From JBAZQS01 sp041645075 (GTDB taxonomy: Bacteria; Patescibacteriota; Patescibacteriia; 2-01-FULL-39-33), in the NCBI GenBank assembly GCA_041645075.1, contig JBAZQS010000002.1, positions 1 to 64,000 of the forward strand: 64,000 bases of DNA. The letters run 5' to 3'. The notes beneath the pieces were generated by a model, which was given only the letters and a program-made list of their open reading frames with translations, did not search any database and was not told the origin of the DNA. The translations under genes and the position numbers were made by a program. Within the stretch, counting starts at the first letter, position 1. Every line of letters starts with the position of its first letter. Below are positions 33,156-41,904 of the stretch, in pieces.

Positions 33156-33752
33156 CTGAATAACGTATTATTAAAAAATATCAATCTGCGCGAAGGCGAA
33201 AGGATAAAGAGGATTGTCCGGCGCTCAACCTGGCATTATTTCTGGCCGATAATATTGGCGATTATTTTAATTATTCTGCCCTTCTTTTTAATCTACCCGC
33301 TTTTCCAAAGGGGCTGGTGGGGGATGGCGATTTTTTTTCTCTTATTGATCTTCGGCGTTTGGCTTATTTTAAGAATTTATTTTTCTCATTTTTTCACGGT
33401 TTTCGTGATGACTAATATGAGAGTTATTGATTTTGACCAGAGGGGATTATTTAATCAGGTTGTGACCGAGGCGCTTTATGGCAAGATTGGCGATGTTTCC
33501 TGCGAGTCCCGGGGCGCGGTCAATGCGATTCTACGTCTGGGCAATATTTATATCAATCTTTTAAATAAGGGACGGGTGAAATTAAAATTAAGCGCCATTA
33601 AAAATCCCCAGAGCGTGGTCGGCGATATTTTATATTGGCAGGAAAATTACCTAAAAGGCAATTCTGCCGGCGGCGCGCAAGCCGGATTTCTGCTTAATAA
33701 GATTAAAGAAAAGATGGGCGATGACGCTTTTAATAAATTGATTACCGATTAA
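33153..33752 (+). CDS. Bacterial PH-domain membrane protein
   Basis: 199 residues. An N-terminal basic stretch comes first, then two close transmembrane helices (about 28-48 and 51-70, IILAIILIILPFFLIYPLF). A beta-rich domain follows with the TNMRVIDFDQRGLFNQVVTE pattern typical of YdbS/DUF304 bacterial PH domains. Function unknown; such domains often occur at the membrane. The ATG lies in one arm of the inverted repeat and no SD is present. Confidence 0.78.
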   Translation: MLNNVLLKNINLREGERIKRIVRRSTWHYFWPIILAIILIILPFFLIYPLFQRGWWGMAIFFLLLIFGVWLILRIYFSHFFTVFVMTNMRVIDFDQRGLFNQVVTEALYGKIGDVSCESRGAVNAILRLGNIYINLLNKGRVKLKLSAIKNPQSVVGDILYWQENYLKGNSAGGAQAGFLLNKIKEKMGDDAFNKLITD

Positions 33753-33818
33753 ATAAATCCAGCCCCGTCTTTCGCGAGGGGCGGGGGTATTTCAAAGGTG
33801 CTGGATAAATGCTATAAT

Positions 33819-34250
33819 ATGCTTAATCGCTCACGGCGCAAAAATAAATATCATTTTTCTCGCGTTCAGATAATCATCGCCATTGGCAGTATTATTTTGA
33901 TTTTTTTGATTGTCGGCATTATTAAAGAGAAGATTAACCGCCGCCAAATTGATAATGAAGTTGCCAATTTAGAGAAACAGGTTAAAACATCAGAAAAGGA
34001 AAATCTGGAACTTGGGTCTCTGATTGAAGAATGGCGCGGCGGGAGCCGAGTGGAAAAAGAAGCGCGTCTTAAATTGGGCCTAAAAAAGCCGGGAGAAAAG
34101 GTGGTGATGATTATGAAAGAAACACCCAGCGCCCCCGAGAATATTATTAATAAAAATACCGAGATTATCGGCAATATTATCAAACCAAAGGAATTAGAGG
34201 GAGCGGCCAATCCCTTAAAATGGTGGCGTTATTTTTTTTCAAAAATATAA
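33819..34250 (+). CDS. FtsB/DivIC-like septum formation initiator
   Basis: About 143 residues from ATG 33819; a GTG at 33798 would add seven codons but lies across a TATAAT box. A basic N terminus leads to one transmembrane helix (VQIIIAIGSIILIFLIVGII), then a coiled coil (NEVANLEKQVKTSEKENLEL) and a terminal region EARLKLGLKKPGEKVV. This is the FtsB/DivIC plan, small bitopic proteins bridging FtsQ and FtsL in the divisome. The -10 box immediately before the ATG suggests a very short leader or a leaderless message. Confidence 0.8.
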   Translation: MLNRSRRKNKYHFSRVQIIIAIGSIILIFLIVGIIKEKINRRQIDNEVANLEKQVKTSEKENLELGSLIEEWRGGSRVEKEARLKLGLKKPGEKVVMIMKETPSAPENIINKNTEIIGNIIKPKELEGAANPLKWWRYFFSKI

Positions 34251-34263
34251 ATAATTAATTATT

Positions 34264-35424
34264 ATGGCTCAACTATCTCCGGAAAAAAAAGTGAAGCTCA
34301 AAGCCGACGTCCTCGCCGAATTAGAAGCTGATTCCCGCCGTCTTTCTGGTTTAAAAAATAATATTAGTGAAAAGCCACCGAGGGAAAAACGGACGGTTAA
34401 AATTTCCTCGGAGCGGATCGGCGAGGCGGTTCTTGAAGTCAATAAGCCGCTCAAAGAAAATTTACCAAATAAAATTAAGGTAAGATTGCCAAAAATTAAT
34501 TTGCCTAAAAATAATCTTTTTTTCGCCATGATTAAAGGCGCCATTATTCTAATATCGATTATTTTGCTTGTTCTCGTTGTTGATATCGTCTTTATTTATA
34601 AATTCAGCTGGCAAGATAATTTCAGCTATCAGGTCGCTAAAATTTTTAATTTGCCGGCCGGCGCGGTTAACGGCCAGAACATTAAACTCATTGATTATTT
34701 AGATAATATTAGAGTCCTAAAAGTAGCGATAAGCAATAATCGGGAAGGCGTGGCTCTAAATTTGGGCGGGGGAAATAATGTCAATGAAAAAATATTTCAA
34801 ATTTTAACGGCCAATAATTTAGTGAAAGAACAGTTGAGAAAGTATAATAAAGTCGTTAATGAACAGGACTTGGACAATCCCCTGAAGGCCATAATTACCC
34901 AGCTGGGCGGCAAGCAAAAAGCCGAAGAAACCATCAGCCGTTTATATAATTTGAATTTGGGCGAATTTAAGGAAAAAATTTTAAGGCCGCTGATGGAGCG
35001 GGAAAATTTGCAGGCCGCGATAATGAAAGATGAAAATTTAGAAATTAATAAGGAAGCGAAATTTAAAGCCGAAGAGGTTTTAAAAATCGCTCTTCAGCCA
35101 AAGGTGGATTTTAAGGTCTTAGCCAAGCAATATACGGAAGACGAGGCGGGCATAAATACAGGCGGCGACTTGGGGCTGATTTCCAAAGGTGAAACCGCGC
35201 CCGAGTTTGAATCAATTGTATTTTTTCTGCCGCCACGCACGGTTTATGATAAATTATTTGTTAATAAAATCGGCTACTATATTATTAAGGTGGATGAAAA
35301 ATTAACCGACCCGGAGAGCGGACGGGAAAGCGTGAAAGTTAGCGATATTTTAATTCGCGTTGATGTGGATAAATACATCAAAGGACTAATGGATAAAGCG
35401 GTGATTAAAAAGTATGTTCGGTAA
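34264..35424 (+). CDS. Membrane-anchored parvulin-type peptidyl-prolyl isomerase
   Basis: 386 residues. The N terminus is charged and cytoplasmic, one transmembrane helix lies near 88-112 (GAIILISIILLVLVVDIVFI), and a SurA/PrsA-like helical region follows. The PpiC domain is near 255-375: AKQYTEDEAGINTGGDLGLISKG, then FESIVFFLPPRTVY and GYYIIKVDEKL. It should assist folding of exported proteins. It follows the ftsB-like gene by 13 bases. Confidence 0.83.
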   Translation: MAQLSPEKKVKLKADVLAELEADSRRLSGLKNNISEKPPREKRTVKISSERIGEAVLEVNKPLKENLPNKIKVRLPKINLPKNNLFFAMIKGAIILISIILLVLVVDIVFIYKFSWQDNFSYQVAKIFNLPAGAVNGQNIKLIDYLDNIRVLKVAISNNREGVALNLGGGNNVNEKIFQILTANNLVKEQLRKYNKVVNEQDLDNPLKAIITQLGGKQKAEETISRLYNLNLGEFKEKILRPLMERENLQAAIMKDENLEINKEAKFKAEEVLKIALQPKVDFKVLAKQYTEDEAGINTGGDLGLISKGETAPEFESIVFFLPPRTVYDKLFVNKIGYYIIKVDEKLTDPESGRESVKVSDILIRVDVDKYIKGLMDKAVIKKYVR

Positions 35425-35431
35425 ATATTTG

Positions 35432-35504
35432 AGCCACCCATCGGATTCGAACCGATGACCTACGCGTTACGAGTGCGTTGCTCTACCAACTGAGCTAGGG
35501 TGGC
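35432..35504 (-). tRNA. tRNA-Thr (CGU)
   Basis: A full cloverleaf on the minus strand: acceptor GCCACCC/GGGTGGC, D-arm GCTC...GAGC, anticodon loop CTCGTAA with anticodon CGT, T-arm GGTTCGAATCC, discriminator T. CCA is not encoded. Confidence 0.92.
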
Positions 35505-35507
35505 CTA

Positions 35508-35578
35508 AGCGGGATACGGGAGTCGAACCCGTCTTTCTACCTTGGGAAGGTAGCATTAAACCGATTAATTAATCCCGC
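35508..35578 (-). tRNA. tRNA-Gly (CCC)
   Basis: Minus-strand cloverleaf: acceptor GCGGGAT/ATCCCGC, short D-stem ATTA/TAAT, anticodon stem CTACC/GGTAG with loop TTCCCAA (anticodon CCC), T-arm GGTTCGACTCC. CCA is not encoded. It lies three bases from tRNA-Thr. Confidence 0.9.
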
Positions 35579-35617
35579 AGACAGTATATATAGTATATAA
35601 TTTTTTGCCAAAAATCA

Positions 35618-36487
35618 ATGATTTTAAATATTATCTCATCAAAAAACAGCCAAAAGCACGGTTGGAGGCAATTTAAAACAAGTTATTTTGTTTTTTTTGT
35701 GATATTTACGCCATTAATGGCTTTTTTCTTTCTCATAAATCCCGTCCGGGCGGAAAATTTTGTTTTTATCAGGCAGATTGAATATCCCTTGAATAAAAAT
35801 TATATTTTAACCTCGCCGGCCGAGGAAATAACGTTTTCGGTGGCGGCCAACTCCATCGATCAAAATGCGGTGATTAAATTAATGCATTTGGCCGATCAGA
35901 AAAATATCAGCGATTATTTTACCTATTCAGAAAATATTGAACCCGCCAGCGATTTGTACTATTTTGAATTTGTGAATAAGGACGGTTTTCAAAAAACCAG
36001 CTATTCAATCCGGCCGAAAATTACCATCAAATACAAACCGGATAATAAATATAAAGAAATATATTATTACAGCTGGCTGTATTTAAAATTTTTAAAATTA
36101 GATACGATTCGCGATACCATTAATAATACCCTAACTTTTGAAATTCCCGAGCAACAATCGCTTATTTTTGCTTTGTTTGATGAAAAGGAAATTGCGGGCA
36201 AGGCCTCATGGTATGTCCATAATAAATATAAAAATCAATTAATCGCGGCCAGCGTGGATTTTGCCCAGGACGCGAAGGTAAGAGTCATAAATTCCGACAA
36301 CAACAAAGAAGTTATTGTCACCATAAAGGATTATGGCCCAAAGAAATGTCCCGATTGGACCGAGAAAGAACAAAAAACCATGGGCCCCTGCCAAGATCGG
36401 CTATTGGATTTATCAAAAACCGCTTTCAAAGTTTTGGCGCCGACCAGCTTGGGCATAATAAATGTGAAAGTAATGCCCGCGGAATAA
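35618..36487 (+). CDS. Exported RlpA-like double-psi beta-barrel protein
   Basis: 289 residues. An N-terminal signal or anchor (about 24-46, YFVFFVIFTPLMAFFFLINP) precedes a beta-rich middle part. The C-terminal RlpA-like double-psi beta-barrel is near 195-288, with GKASWYVHNKYKNQLIAASV and the Asp motif ITIKDYGPKKC...RLLDLSKTAFKVLAP. RlpA proteins bind or cleave denuded septal glycan strands; the catalytic Asp is present in DYGP. It sits beside ftsE/ftsX, in keeping with a division or wall-splitting role. Confidence 0.82.
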   Translation: MILNIISSKNSQKHGWRQFKTSYFVFFVIFTPLMAFFFLINPVRAENFVFIRQIEYPLNKNYILTSPAEEITFSVAANSIDQNAVIKLMHLADQKNISDYFTYSENIEPASDLYYFEFVNKDGFQKTSYSIRPKITIKYKPDNKYKEIYYYSWLYLKFLKLDTIRDTINNTLTFEIPEQQSLIFALFDEKEIAGKASWYVHNKYKNQLIAASVDFAQDAKVRVINSDNNKEVIVTIKDYGPKKCPDWTEKEQKTMGPCQDRLLDLSKTAFKVLAPTSLGIINVKVMPAE

Positions 36488-36496
36488 AATACTAAT

Positions 36497-37177
36497 ATGA
36501 TTCATTTAATCAAAGTAACAAAAAAATTTGAGGGCGAGACCGTGGCCCTAAAGGAGGTCGCGCTTCATATTGAGCCCGGCGAGTTTGTTTCTATTGTCGG
36601 CCAGTCGGGCTCGGGCAAAACCACCATTATCCGCTTATTGATCGCGGAAATCAGGCCGACCGCCGGTAAAATTATTATCGGCGGCTGGGATATTACCGAT
36701 ATCAAACGCCGTCAAATTCCCATATTGAGGCGGCAAATCGGCGTAGTATTTCAGGATTTTAAATTATTGCCCAAAAAAACGGTATTTGAAAATGTGGCCT
36801 TTGCCTTGCAGGTTTCCGGCAGCGCCAAAAGCCGCATCAATAAAATTGTGCCGCAGGTTTTAAAAATCGTGGATTTGGAAGATAAGACGGGCCGGTATCC
36901 GCAAAATTTGTCGGGCGGCGAAAAGCAAAGGGTGGCGATTGCCCGAGCCCTGATTCATCGGCCGAAAATATTATTAGCCGATGAGCCGACCGGCAATTTA
37001 GACGCCTTAAATTCAAAAGATATTATTGATTTGCTTTTGAAAATCAATGATTTCGGCACGACCGTGGTTTTGGTTACCCACAATAAAGATATTGTTAATT
37101 CGTTAAGAAAACGAGTCATCACTCTTGAGCGCGGCGTCGTTATCCAAGACCAGAAAGTGGGAAAGTATGTTTTATAA
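36497..37177 (+). CDS. ftsE: Cell-division ATPase FtsE
   Basis: 226 residues. Walker A GQSGSGKTT, Q-loop VVFQDFKLLP, signature LSGGEKQRVAIARAL, Walker B ILLADEPTGNLD and an intact H-loop VTHNKD. MIHLIKVTKKFEGETVAL is a typical FtsE N terminus. With FtsX it forms the type VII ABC unit that controls peptidoglycan hydrolases at the septum. ftsX follows immediately. It contrasts with the ATPase at 24030, which lacks the H-loop His. Confidence 0.94.
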   Translation: MIHLIKVTKKFEGETVALKEVALHIEPGEFVSIVGQSGSGKTTIIRLLIAEIRPTAGKIIIGGWDITDIKRRQIPILRRQIGVVFQDFKLLPKKTVFENVAFALQVSGSAKSRINKIVPQVLKIVDLEDKTGRYPQNLSGGEKQRVAIARALIHRPKILLADEPTGNLDALNSKDIIDLLLKINDFGTTVVLVTHNKDIVNSLRKRVITLERGVVIQDQKVGKYVL

Positions 37178-37193
37178 ATTATAAACCTTGATT

Positions 37194-38111
37194 ATGTTAT
37201 TAGTCGCCATACACCGAAGCGTGCTTTTCGCCCTCCAATCATTTTGGCGAAATTTTTGGCTGTCTCTGGCCACGATTTTTATAATTTTTTTGGCGTTTGT
37301 CTCAATTAATTTTTTAATTTTTCTCAGCGCCGTCTCTGATTCGGCCATAAACGCGGTCAAGGAAAAAATTGACGTGTCAATATATTTCAAGCCCGATATC
37401 AGAGAAAGCAAAATCAACGAAGTCAAATCGCATTTAGAGACCTTGTCCCAGGTAAAAGAGATTACTTATCATTCTTCGGCGCAAAATTTGGAAAGTTTTA
37501 CCCAGCGCCACGCCAGTGATGCGGTCATCAGCGATACCTTAAAAGAATTGGCGGGCAATCCGCTGGGCGCCACTTTAATTATTAAGGCGAAAGAATTATC
37601 CGATTATCCCGAGATATTAAAGGCCGTGGACAATCCCGCCTATAATGAATTAATTGAAGAGAAAAATTATGACGACCATCGCGTCGTCATAGACCGCATT
37701 AACAGCATTACCAACAACATCAGGCGAGGCGGGCTGATTATCAGCTTGATATTTGTGATCATCGCCATTCTCATTGTTTTTAATACCGTAAGAATCGCGA
37801 TTTTTACCCATCAAAATGAAATCAGCATTATGAAACTGGTGGGCGCGAGCAATTGGTTTATCCGAGCGCCATTTATATTGGAAAGCATATTTTCCGGCGT
37901 GATTGCCTGTTTATTGGCCGTGGCTTTGGTGTATCCCGTCTTATCGTTCATCCAGCCCCATCTTGCCAATTTTTTTGACGGCGCCGCTTTTGATCTGGTC
38001 GGCTATTTTAATCAGCGCTTCTTGCTTATTTTCGGCGGCCAGCTCTTGGGAATTATTCTTTTAAATATTATTGCCAGCAGCTTGGCTATTGGAAAATATT
38101 TGAAGGTCTAA
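37194..38111 (+). CDS. ftsX: Cell-division permease FtsX
   Basis: About 305 residues from ATG 37194 (a TTG two codons upstream is possible). Four membrane helices: one after the N terminus, then three at the C-terminal end around the FtsX signature TVRIAIFTHQNEISIMKLVGASNWFIR. The extracellular loop contains KEKIDVSIYFKPDI and later LKELAGNPLGATL. It partners FtsE and recruits wall hydrolase activators. It is close to the family's usual length. Confidence 0.94.
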   Translation: MLLVAIHRSVLFALQSFWRNFWLSLATIFIIFLAFVSINFLIFLSAVSDSAINAVKEKIDVSIYFKPDIRESKINEVKSHLETLSQVKEITYHSSAQNLESFTQRHASDAVISDTLKELAGNPLGATLIIKAKELSDYPEILKAVDNPAYNELIEEKNYDDHRVVIDRINSITNNIRRGGLIISLIFVIIAILIVFNTVRIAIFTHQNEISIMKLVGASNWFIRAPFILESIFSGVIACLLAVALVYPVLSFIQPHLANFFDGAAFDLVGYFNQRFLLIFGGQLLGIILLNIIASSLAIGKYLKV

Positions 38112-38172
38112 GCGGCTTGAAAAAAATAAAATTATTTGATATAATAATTAAGCTTAAAATATAAATATTATT

Positions 38173-38247
38173 ATGGCAAAAAGAAAAAGAGACCCGAGAG
38201 TTAAAGTGCCGATTTTAAAGCATACTTTAAAAAGAAAGAAGAAGTAG
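38173..38247 (+). CDS. Tiny basic protein (24 residues)
   Basis: An ATG frame of 24 codons plus stop, reading MAKRKRDPRVKVPILK then HTLKRKKK; 11 of 24 residues are Lys or Arg. Its size and charge recall small ribosome-associated proteins such as Thx/bS22-like peptides, but no clear homology is visible. A -10-like TATAAT box lies about 30 bases upstream, with no SD. It stands between ftsX and tRNA-Gln. Confidence 0.5.
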   Translation: MAKRKRDPRVKVPILKHTLKRKKK

Positions 38248-38290
38248 ATTTTCTCCCCCACAATGGGGGAGATTTAGGAAAAAGAAATAT

Positions 38291-38361
38291 TCGGGGATCG
38301 TCTAATGGTAGGACAGTGGCCTTTGAAGCCATTAATTCTGGTTCGAATCCAGGTCCCCGAG
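38291..38361 (+). tRNA. tRNA-Gln (UUG)
   Basis: Acceptor TCGGGGA/TCCCCGA, anticodon stem TGGC/GCCA with loop CTTTGAA (anticodon TTG), T-arm GGTTCGAATCC, discriminator G as usual for tRNA-Gln. The following bases are CAA, not CCA. Confidence 0.92.
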
Positions 38362-38407
38362 CAAATAACAAAATTAATTATATTTAATTAACTCAAATTA
38401 ACTTAAT

Positions 38408-39043
38408 ATGGGAAATTTTAATCGAGATAATAAAAAATCTAGTGGCGGTTTTAACCGTGGATTTGGCGGTGGTAAATCGTTTGGCAATGAAAAGAGATTC
38501 GGCGGAAGAGACGGCGGTAAGCCGGCGATGTATAAAGCGACTTGCAGTGAATGTGGCGCGAGTTGCGAACTGCCTTTTAAGCCGACCGGAGACCGGCCCG
38601 TGTTTTGCCGTGATTGTTTTGGAAAACAGGGCGGCGGCGGCGGCCGGCCGAATAAATTCGGTGGTGAAAGACGCGAAAAACCTCGTTTTGAAGATAGACA
38701 AATGCATAATGCGGTTTGCGCTAAATGCGGCAAGGATTGCCAAGTGCCCTTTAGGCCGACGGCCGGCAAACCTATTTTTTGCAATGATTGTTTTGATAAG
38801 GGCGGAAGCGGCTCGCCTCGCGGCGAAGCGGGCAGCAAAGATTCCTCTGGCGGAATCATGGAACAGATCAAGATGTTAAATGCCAAAGTTGATAAACTTA
38901 TAAAAGTGTTAATTCCGAATGCTTCGGTAGAAAAAGTTGATAAATCGGAGTTTAGAAAAGAAGTAATGGTTAAAGAAGTCGTGAAAGGAAAAGCCAAAAC
39001 AAAAATTGCGTCGAAAAAAATTTCAGCTAAAAAGAAAAAATAA
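38408..39043 (+). CDS. CxxC-x17-CxxC zinc-ribbon protein
   Basis: 211 residues. The N terminus is Gly/Asn/Phe/Arg-rich and disordered, like RNA-binding RGG-type tails. Two repeats each have CxxC, 17 residues, CxxC: CSECGASCELPF...VFCRDCF near 43-66 and CAKCGKDCQVPF...IFCNDCF near 103-126. These should bind zinc. The tail is Lys-rich (KGKAKTKIASKKISAKKKK). This domain type is common in CPR genomes; nucleic-acid binding is inferred from the composition. Confidence 0.8.
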   Translation: MGNFNRDNKKSSGGFNRGFGGGKSFGNEKRFGGRDGGKPAMYKATCSECGASCELPFKPTGDRPVFCRDCFGKQGGGGGRPNKFGGERREKPRFEDRQMHNAVCAKCGKDCQVPFRPTAGKPIFCNDCFDKGGSGSPRGEAGSKDSSGGIMEQIKMLNAKVDKLIKVLIPNASVEKVDKSEFRKEVMVKEVVKGKAKTKIASKKISAKKKK

Positions 39044-39045
39044 GA

Positions 39046-39663
39046 ATGGATAAAATACCGGAAAAAGAATTGAGGATTTTAAAAAAATTGAAGACGCCGG
39101 TTAAGATTCAGGATTTTTTGGATAAAATGAAAATTAATTTTGAAAAAGACGGTGATACTTTTTTCTCGCCCCTGTCGGTATTGGAGAAAAGGACTTGTCA
39201 TTGTTGCGAGGGCGCGATTTTAGCGGCTTTGGCTTTGCGCGTCAATGGTTGGCCGCCCTTGGTCTTAGACCTTACGGCCAGTAAAAATGATTTTGACCAT
39301 GTGGTGGCGGTTTTTCAAATAAACGGCAAGTGGGGAGCGATTTCTAAAACCAATCACGCGTGCCTAAGATATCGGGAGCCGGTTTATGCCTCAATCAGGG
39401 AATTGGTAATGAGTTATTTTCATGAGTATTTTGACGACCGGGGCCGAAAAAATTTAAGAAGCTATTCGCGGCCAGTTAATCTTAAACGGTTTGATTCCCG
39501 CAACTGGATGACCACCAAAAAACACATTGATTACATTCCTGAATATTTAGTGGAGGTAAAACATTATCCCATTCTTAACCGAAAACAGATTAGGAATTTG
39601 AGAAAAGCCGACCCGATTGAAATCAAGGCCGGTAAAATTACGGAATGGAAGGGAAATTTTTAA
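39046..39663 (+). CDS. Putative cysteine-peptidase/transglutaminase-like protein
   Basis: 205 residues, not firmly recognised. The block ERTCHCCEGAILAALALRVN near 55 has a Cys at a helix start, DFDHVVAVFQINGKWGAISK supplies a His on a strand, and KTNHACLRYREPVY follows. This C...H...N/D order is what papain/transglutaminase-fold proteins show. It starts two bases after the zinc-ribbon gene, so the two are likely co-expressed. The function is an inference. Confidence 0.55.
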   Translation: MDKIPEKELRILKKLKTPVKIQDFLDKMKINFEKDGDTFFSPLSVLEKRTCHCCEGAILAALALRVNGWPPLVLDLTASKNDFDHVVAVFQINGKWGAISKTNHACLRYREPVYASIRELVMSYFHEYFDDRGRKNLRSYSRPVNLKRFDSRNWMTTKKHIDYIPEYLVEVKHYPILNRKQIRNLRKADPIEIKAGKITEWKGNF

Positions 39664-39724
39664 TTGGCCGATCTTATTGGCTGATCTTGATTTTTCCCAA
39701 AAATTTGTTTAGGATTAATTTGAT

Positions 39725-40810
39725 TTATGTCCTTTTTGATAGTTTTTTAACCCAATCTTTTACTCCTAAAATATCTTTTAAGCTGGGATTAAAAATTGGC
39801 TGGTGAGTTTTTAGAATTTTTTCAATAATTTTCGGAATATCTAAAAAGCTAATTTTATTTTCCAAAAACATTTCCACTGCCACTTCGTCAGCAAAATTCA
39901 GAGCCGCCGGCATTGTTCCCCCGATTTTCCCGGCCAAGTAAGCATAATTTAGACAGGGAAAGGTTTTGGTGTCCGGTTTTTGGAAAGATAAATTTTTAAT
40001 TTCGGCTAAATCTAAATTTTTCCAGGGATTTTGGAGGCGTTGTGGATAAAAAAGAGCATATTGGATAGGGAAGCGCATATCTGGCCGGGAAAGCAGGGCT
40101 TTTATGGTCCCGTCATTGAATTCTACCATTGAATGAATAATCCCTTCAGGATGAATCAAAACCTCGATTTTTTCAAGAGGCAGATCGAAGAAATATTGAG
40201 CTTCGAGGACCTCAAAACCCTTGTTCATTAAGGTCGCCGAATCAACCGTAATTTTCGGCCCCATTTTCCAAACAGGGTGGGAAAAGACCTGTCCCTTTTT
40301 TATCGAATTTAAGTCCGCCTTTTTCCAATTCCTAAACGGTCCTCCGGAACAAGTTAGAATTATTCTTTTTAAGGTTTTTTTATCCTCTCCCCTGAGGCAT
40401 TGGAGGATAGCCGAATGTTCTGAATCGAGGGGGAACAATTGAGCCCCGTATTTTTTTAAAGCCTTCTTTATTAGGGGACCGGCTGCCACTAAAATTTCCT
40501 TTGTTGCCAAAAAAATTATTTTTTTCTCTTTGATGGCCCTTAGGGTAGCTTCCAGGGCTACTGTTCCTGGAATGGCCACTACCACATTATTAACCCAGGG
40601 GAAGCTCACCAATTTTTCAAGAGATTTTGGGCCATTTTCTTCGAGGACAACCATCCTTGGTTTAAATTCCTTTATTTGAGAAGTTAGTTCGGTTGTTTTA
40701 TTTTTAGCAGCGATACCTACCACTTTGTAGGTTTGGGAATAAGCCCTGATTACCTCTAGAACCTGTCTGCCTATTGATCCGGTGGATCCTAAAATAATCA
40801 AATTTTTCAT
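39725..40810 (-). CDS. dxr: 1-deoxy-D-xylulose 5-phosphate reductoisomerase
   Basis: 361 residues. NADPH-binding ILGSTGSIGRQVLEVI at the N terminus, PLDSEHSAILQCLRG metal/substrate motif near 153, and SHPVWKMGPKITVDSATLMN near 195. It converts DOXP to MEP, the committed step of the MEP isoprenoid pathway. The last bases overlap the upstream ispE end by 4 (ATGA), so the pair is coupled. The length is slightly under the usual 380-400. Confidence 0.95.
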   Translation of the reverse strand: MKNLIILGSTGSIGRQVLEVIRAYSQTYKVVGIAAKNKTTELTSQIKEFKPRMVVLEENGPKSLEKLVSFPWVNNVVVAIPGTVALEATLRAIKEKKIIFLATKEILVAAGPLIKKALKKYGAQLFPLDSEHSAILQCLRGEDKKTLKRIILTCSGGPFRNWKKADLNSIKKGQVFSHPVWKMGPKITVDSATLMNKGFEVLEAQYFFDLPLEKIEVLIHPEGIIHSMVEFNDGTIKALLSRPDMRFPIQYALFYPQRLQNPWKNLDLAEIKNLSFQKPDTKTFPCLNYAYLAGKIGGTMPAALNFADEVAVEMFLENKISFLDIPKIIEKILKTHQPIFNPSLKDILGVKDWVKKLSKRT

Positions 40811-41589
40811 TTTAAAATATTTAACCCCTTATTTTGAGGATGACAGATAAAAATGTCGCCATTAAAATTTTTAAAATTTTCGGCAATTTTTTTAGCTAAT
40901 TTATAATTATTCGTTCCACAAAAAATGGTTGGACCCGAACCAGAAAGTTTGGGTTTTAGATTAAATTTTAAAAAACATTTTTCTGCCTTTTTGATTTCCG
41001 GACAAATTTCTCGATTTATTTCCAAAAAACTTTTCCCTGTTTTATCATAAAGATTATAAATCGCCTTGGTTTCGACTCTTTTATGGGGGCGGGAAAGCAC
41101 AAAAAATTTCGGCACTCTTAGTTTAATCGACGTAACTAATTCCCCAATTCCTTCAATCCGGCAAGTCCCGCCGTAAAAGAAAAAGGGAACATCCGAACCC
41201 ACCCTTATCCCAATTTCCCCCAACTCCTTTAGTGATAATCTCAAATTATAAAGCTTATTCAAGGCGATTAAGGTGGCGGCAGCATCCGTGCTGCCGCCAC
41301 CGAGACCAGCGGCAATGGGAATGACTTTTTGAAGGTGAATCCGGCAGGGCAGTTTTCGTTTAAGCTCTTTTTCCAAAATTCTTTTCGCTCTTAAAATAAT
41401 GTTTTCCGATTCAGGACAGATAATACTGCCTGAAAAACAATCTTTTTTTGATTTCTCAAATAGTAAAAAATCAGCCAAATCAATTGATTGAAAAGTGCTT
41501 TCAATATTATGATAGCTGTCTGGTCTTTTGCCTAAAATTTTAAGATTAAGGTTTATTTTCGCATTCGCCTGAATTAAAATCGATTTCAT
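40807..41589 (-). CDS. ispE: 4-diphosphocytidyl-2-C-methyl-D-erythritol kinase
   Basis: 260 residues. A GHMP-kinase with ANAKINLNLKILGKRPDSYH at the N terminus, the ATP loop PIAAGLGGGSTDAAATLIAL near 94, and the C-terminal LKPKLSGSGPTIFCGT. It phosphorylates CDP-ME in the MEP pathway. It is first in the ispE-dxr operon on the minus strand. No SD; the promoter is probably within 41590-41680. Confidence 0.94.
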   Translation of the reverse strand: MKSILIQANAKINLNLKILGKRPDSYHNIESTFQSIDLADFLLFEKSKKDCFSGSIICPESENIILRAKRILEKELKRKLPCRIHLQKVIPIAAGLGGGSTDAAATLIALNKLYNLRLSLKELGEIGIRVGSDVPFFFYGGTCRIEGIGELVTSIKLRVPKFFVLSRPHKRVETKAIYNLYDKTGKSFLEINREICPEIKKAEKCFLKFNLKPKLSGSGPTIFCGTNNYKLAKKIAENFKNFNGDIFICHPQNKGLNILK

Positions 41590-41904
41590 TCTTTTATTGT
41601 ATCAAATTTTACTGATTAGAGAAATAAACAATGTTTCGGCGGACTAGACTTTTTATTTTGGAAAATAAATTTTCGGCGGGCAGTTCGTCAGTTCAGATTT
41701 TGTTTTTTGGATTTATGGATTAAATTCGGCAAAGTAATCGTGAAAGTTTGTTGATATTCTTGTTGAGGAGCCAATCATAAAAGAAAGCGGTTCAAACCGC
41801 TTTTTTTATAGTTGGCAAAAAACCAGATTTATGTTAAGGTTGCGGCTAGAAACGGCTTTATAAGCTGATTGTACTTTTTTCAATCTAATAAGGAGAATAA
41901 GGTC
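41590..41904. other. Intergenic region between ispE and guaA
   Basis: No convincing gene. A 30-codon ATG frame at 41631-41723 has no SD and no recognisable content. A plus-strand terminator-like hairpin lies at 41785-41808 although no gene precedes it on that strand, so a short RNA from about 41600 is possible. The guaA leader follows. Confidence 0.5.
41785..41808 (+). terminator. Orphan terminator upstream of guaA
   Basis: AAAGCGGTT / AACCGCTTT with seven T. No plus-strand gene lies upstream, so it ends either an unannotated RNA or an attenuated guaA leader. Confidence 0.65.

Noticed and set aside
38398..38997. 199-codon minus-strand Pro-rich frame
   Set aside because: Antisense shadow of the Gly/Arg-rich zinc-ribbon gene, whose CxxC repeats are clearly real.
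41631..41723. 30-codon frame between ispE and guaA
   Set aside because: No SD, no recognisable content and no sign of constraint; kept only as part of the intergenic description.
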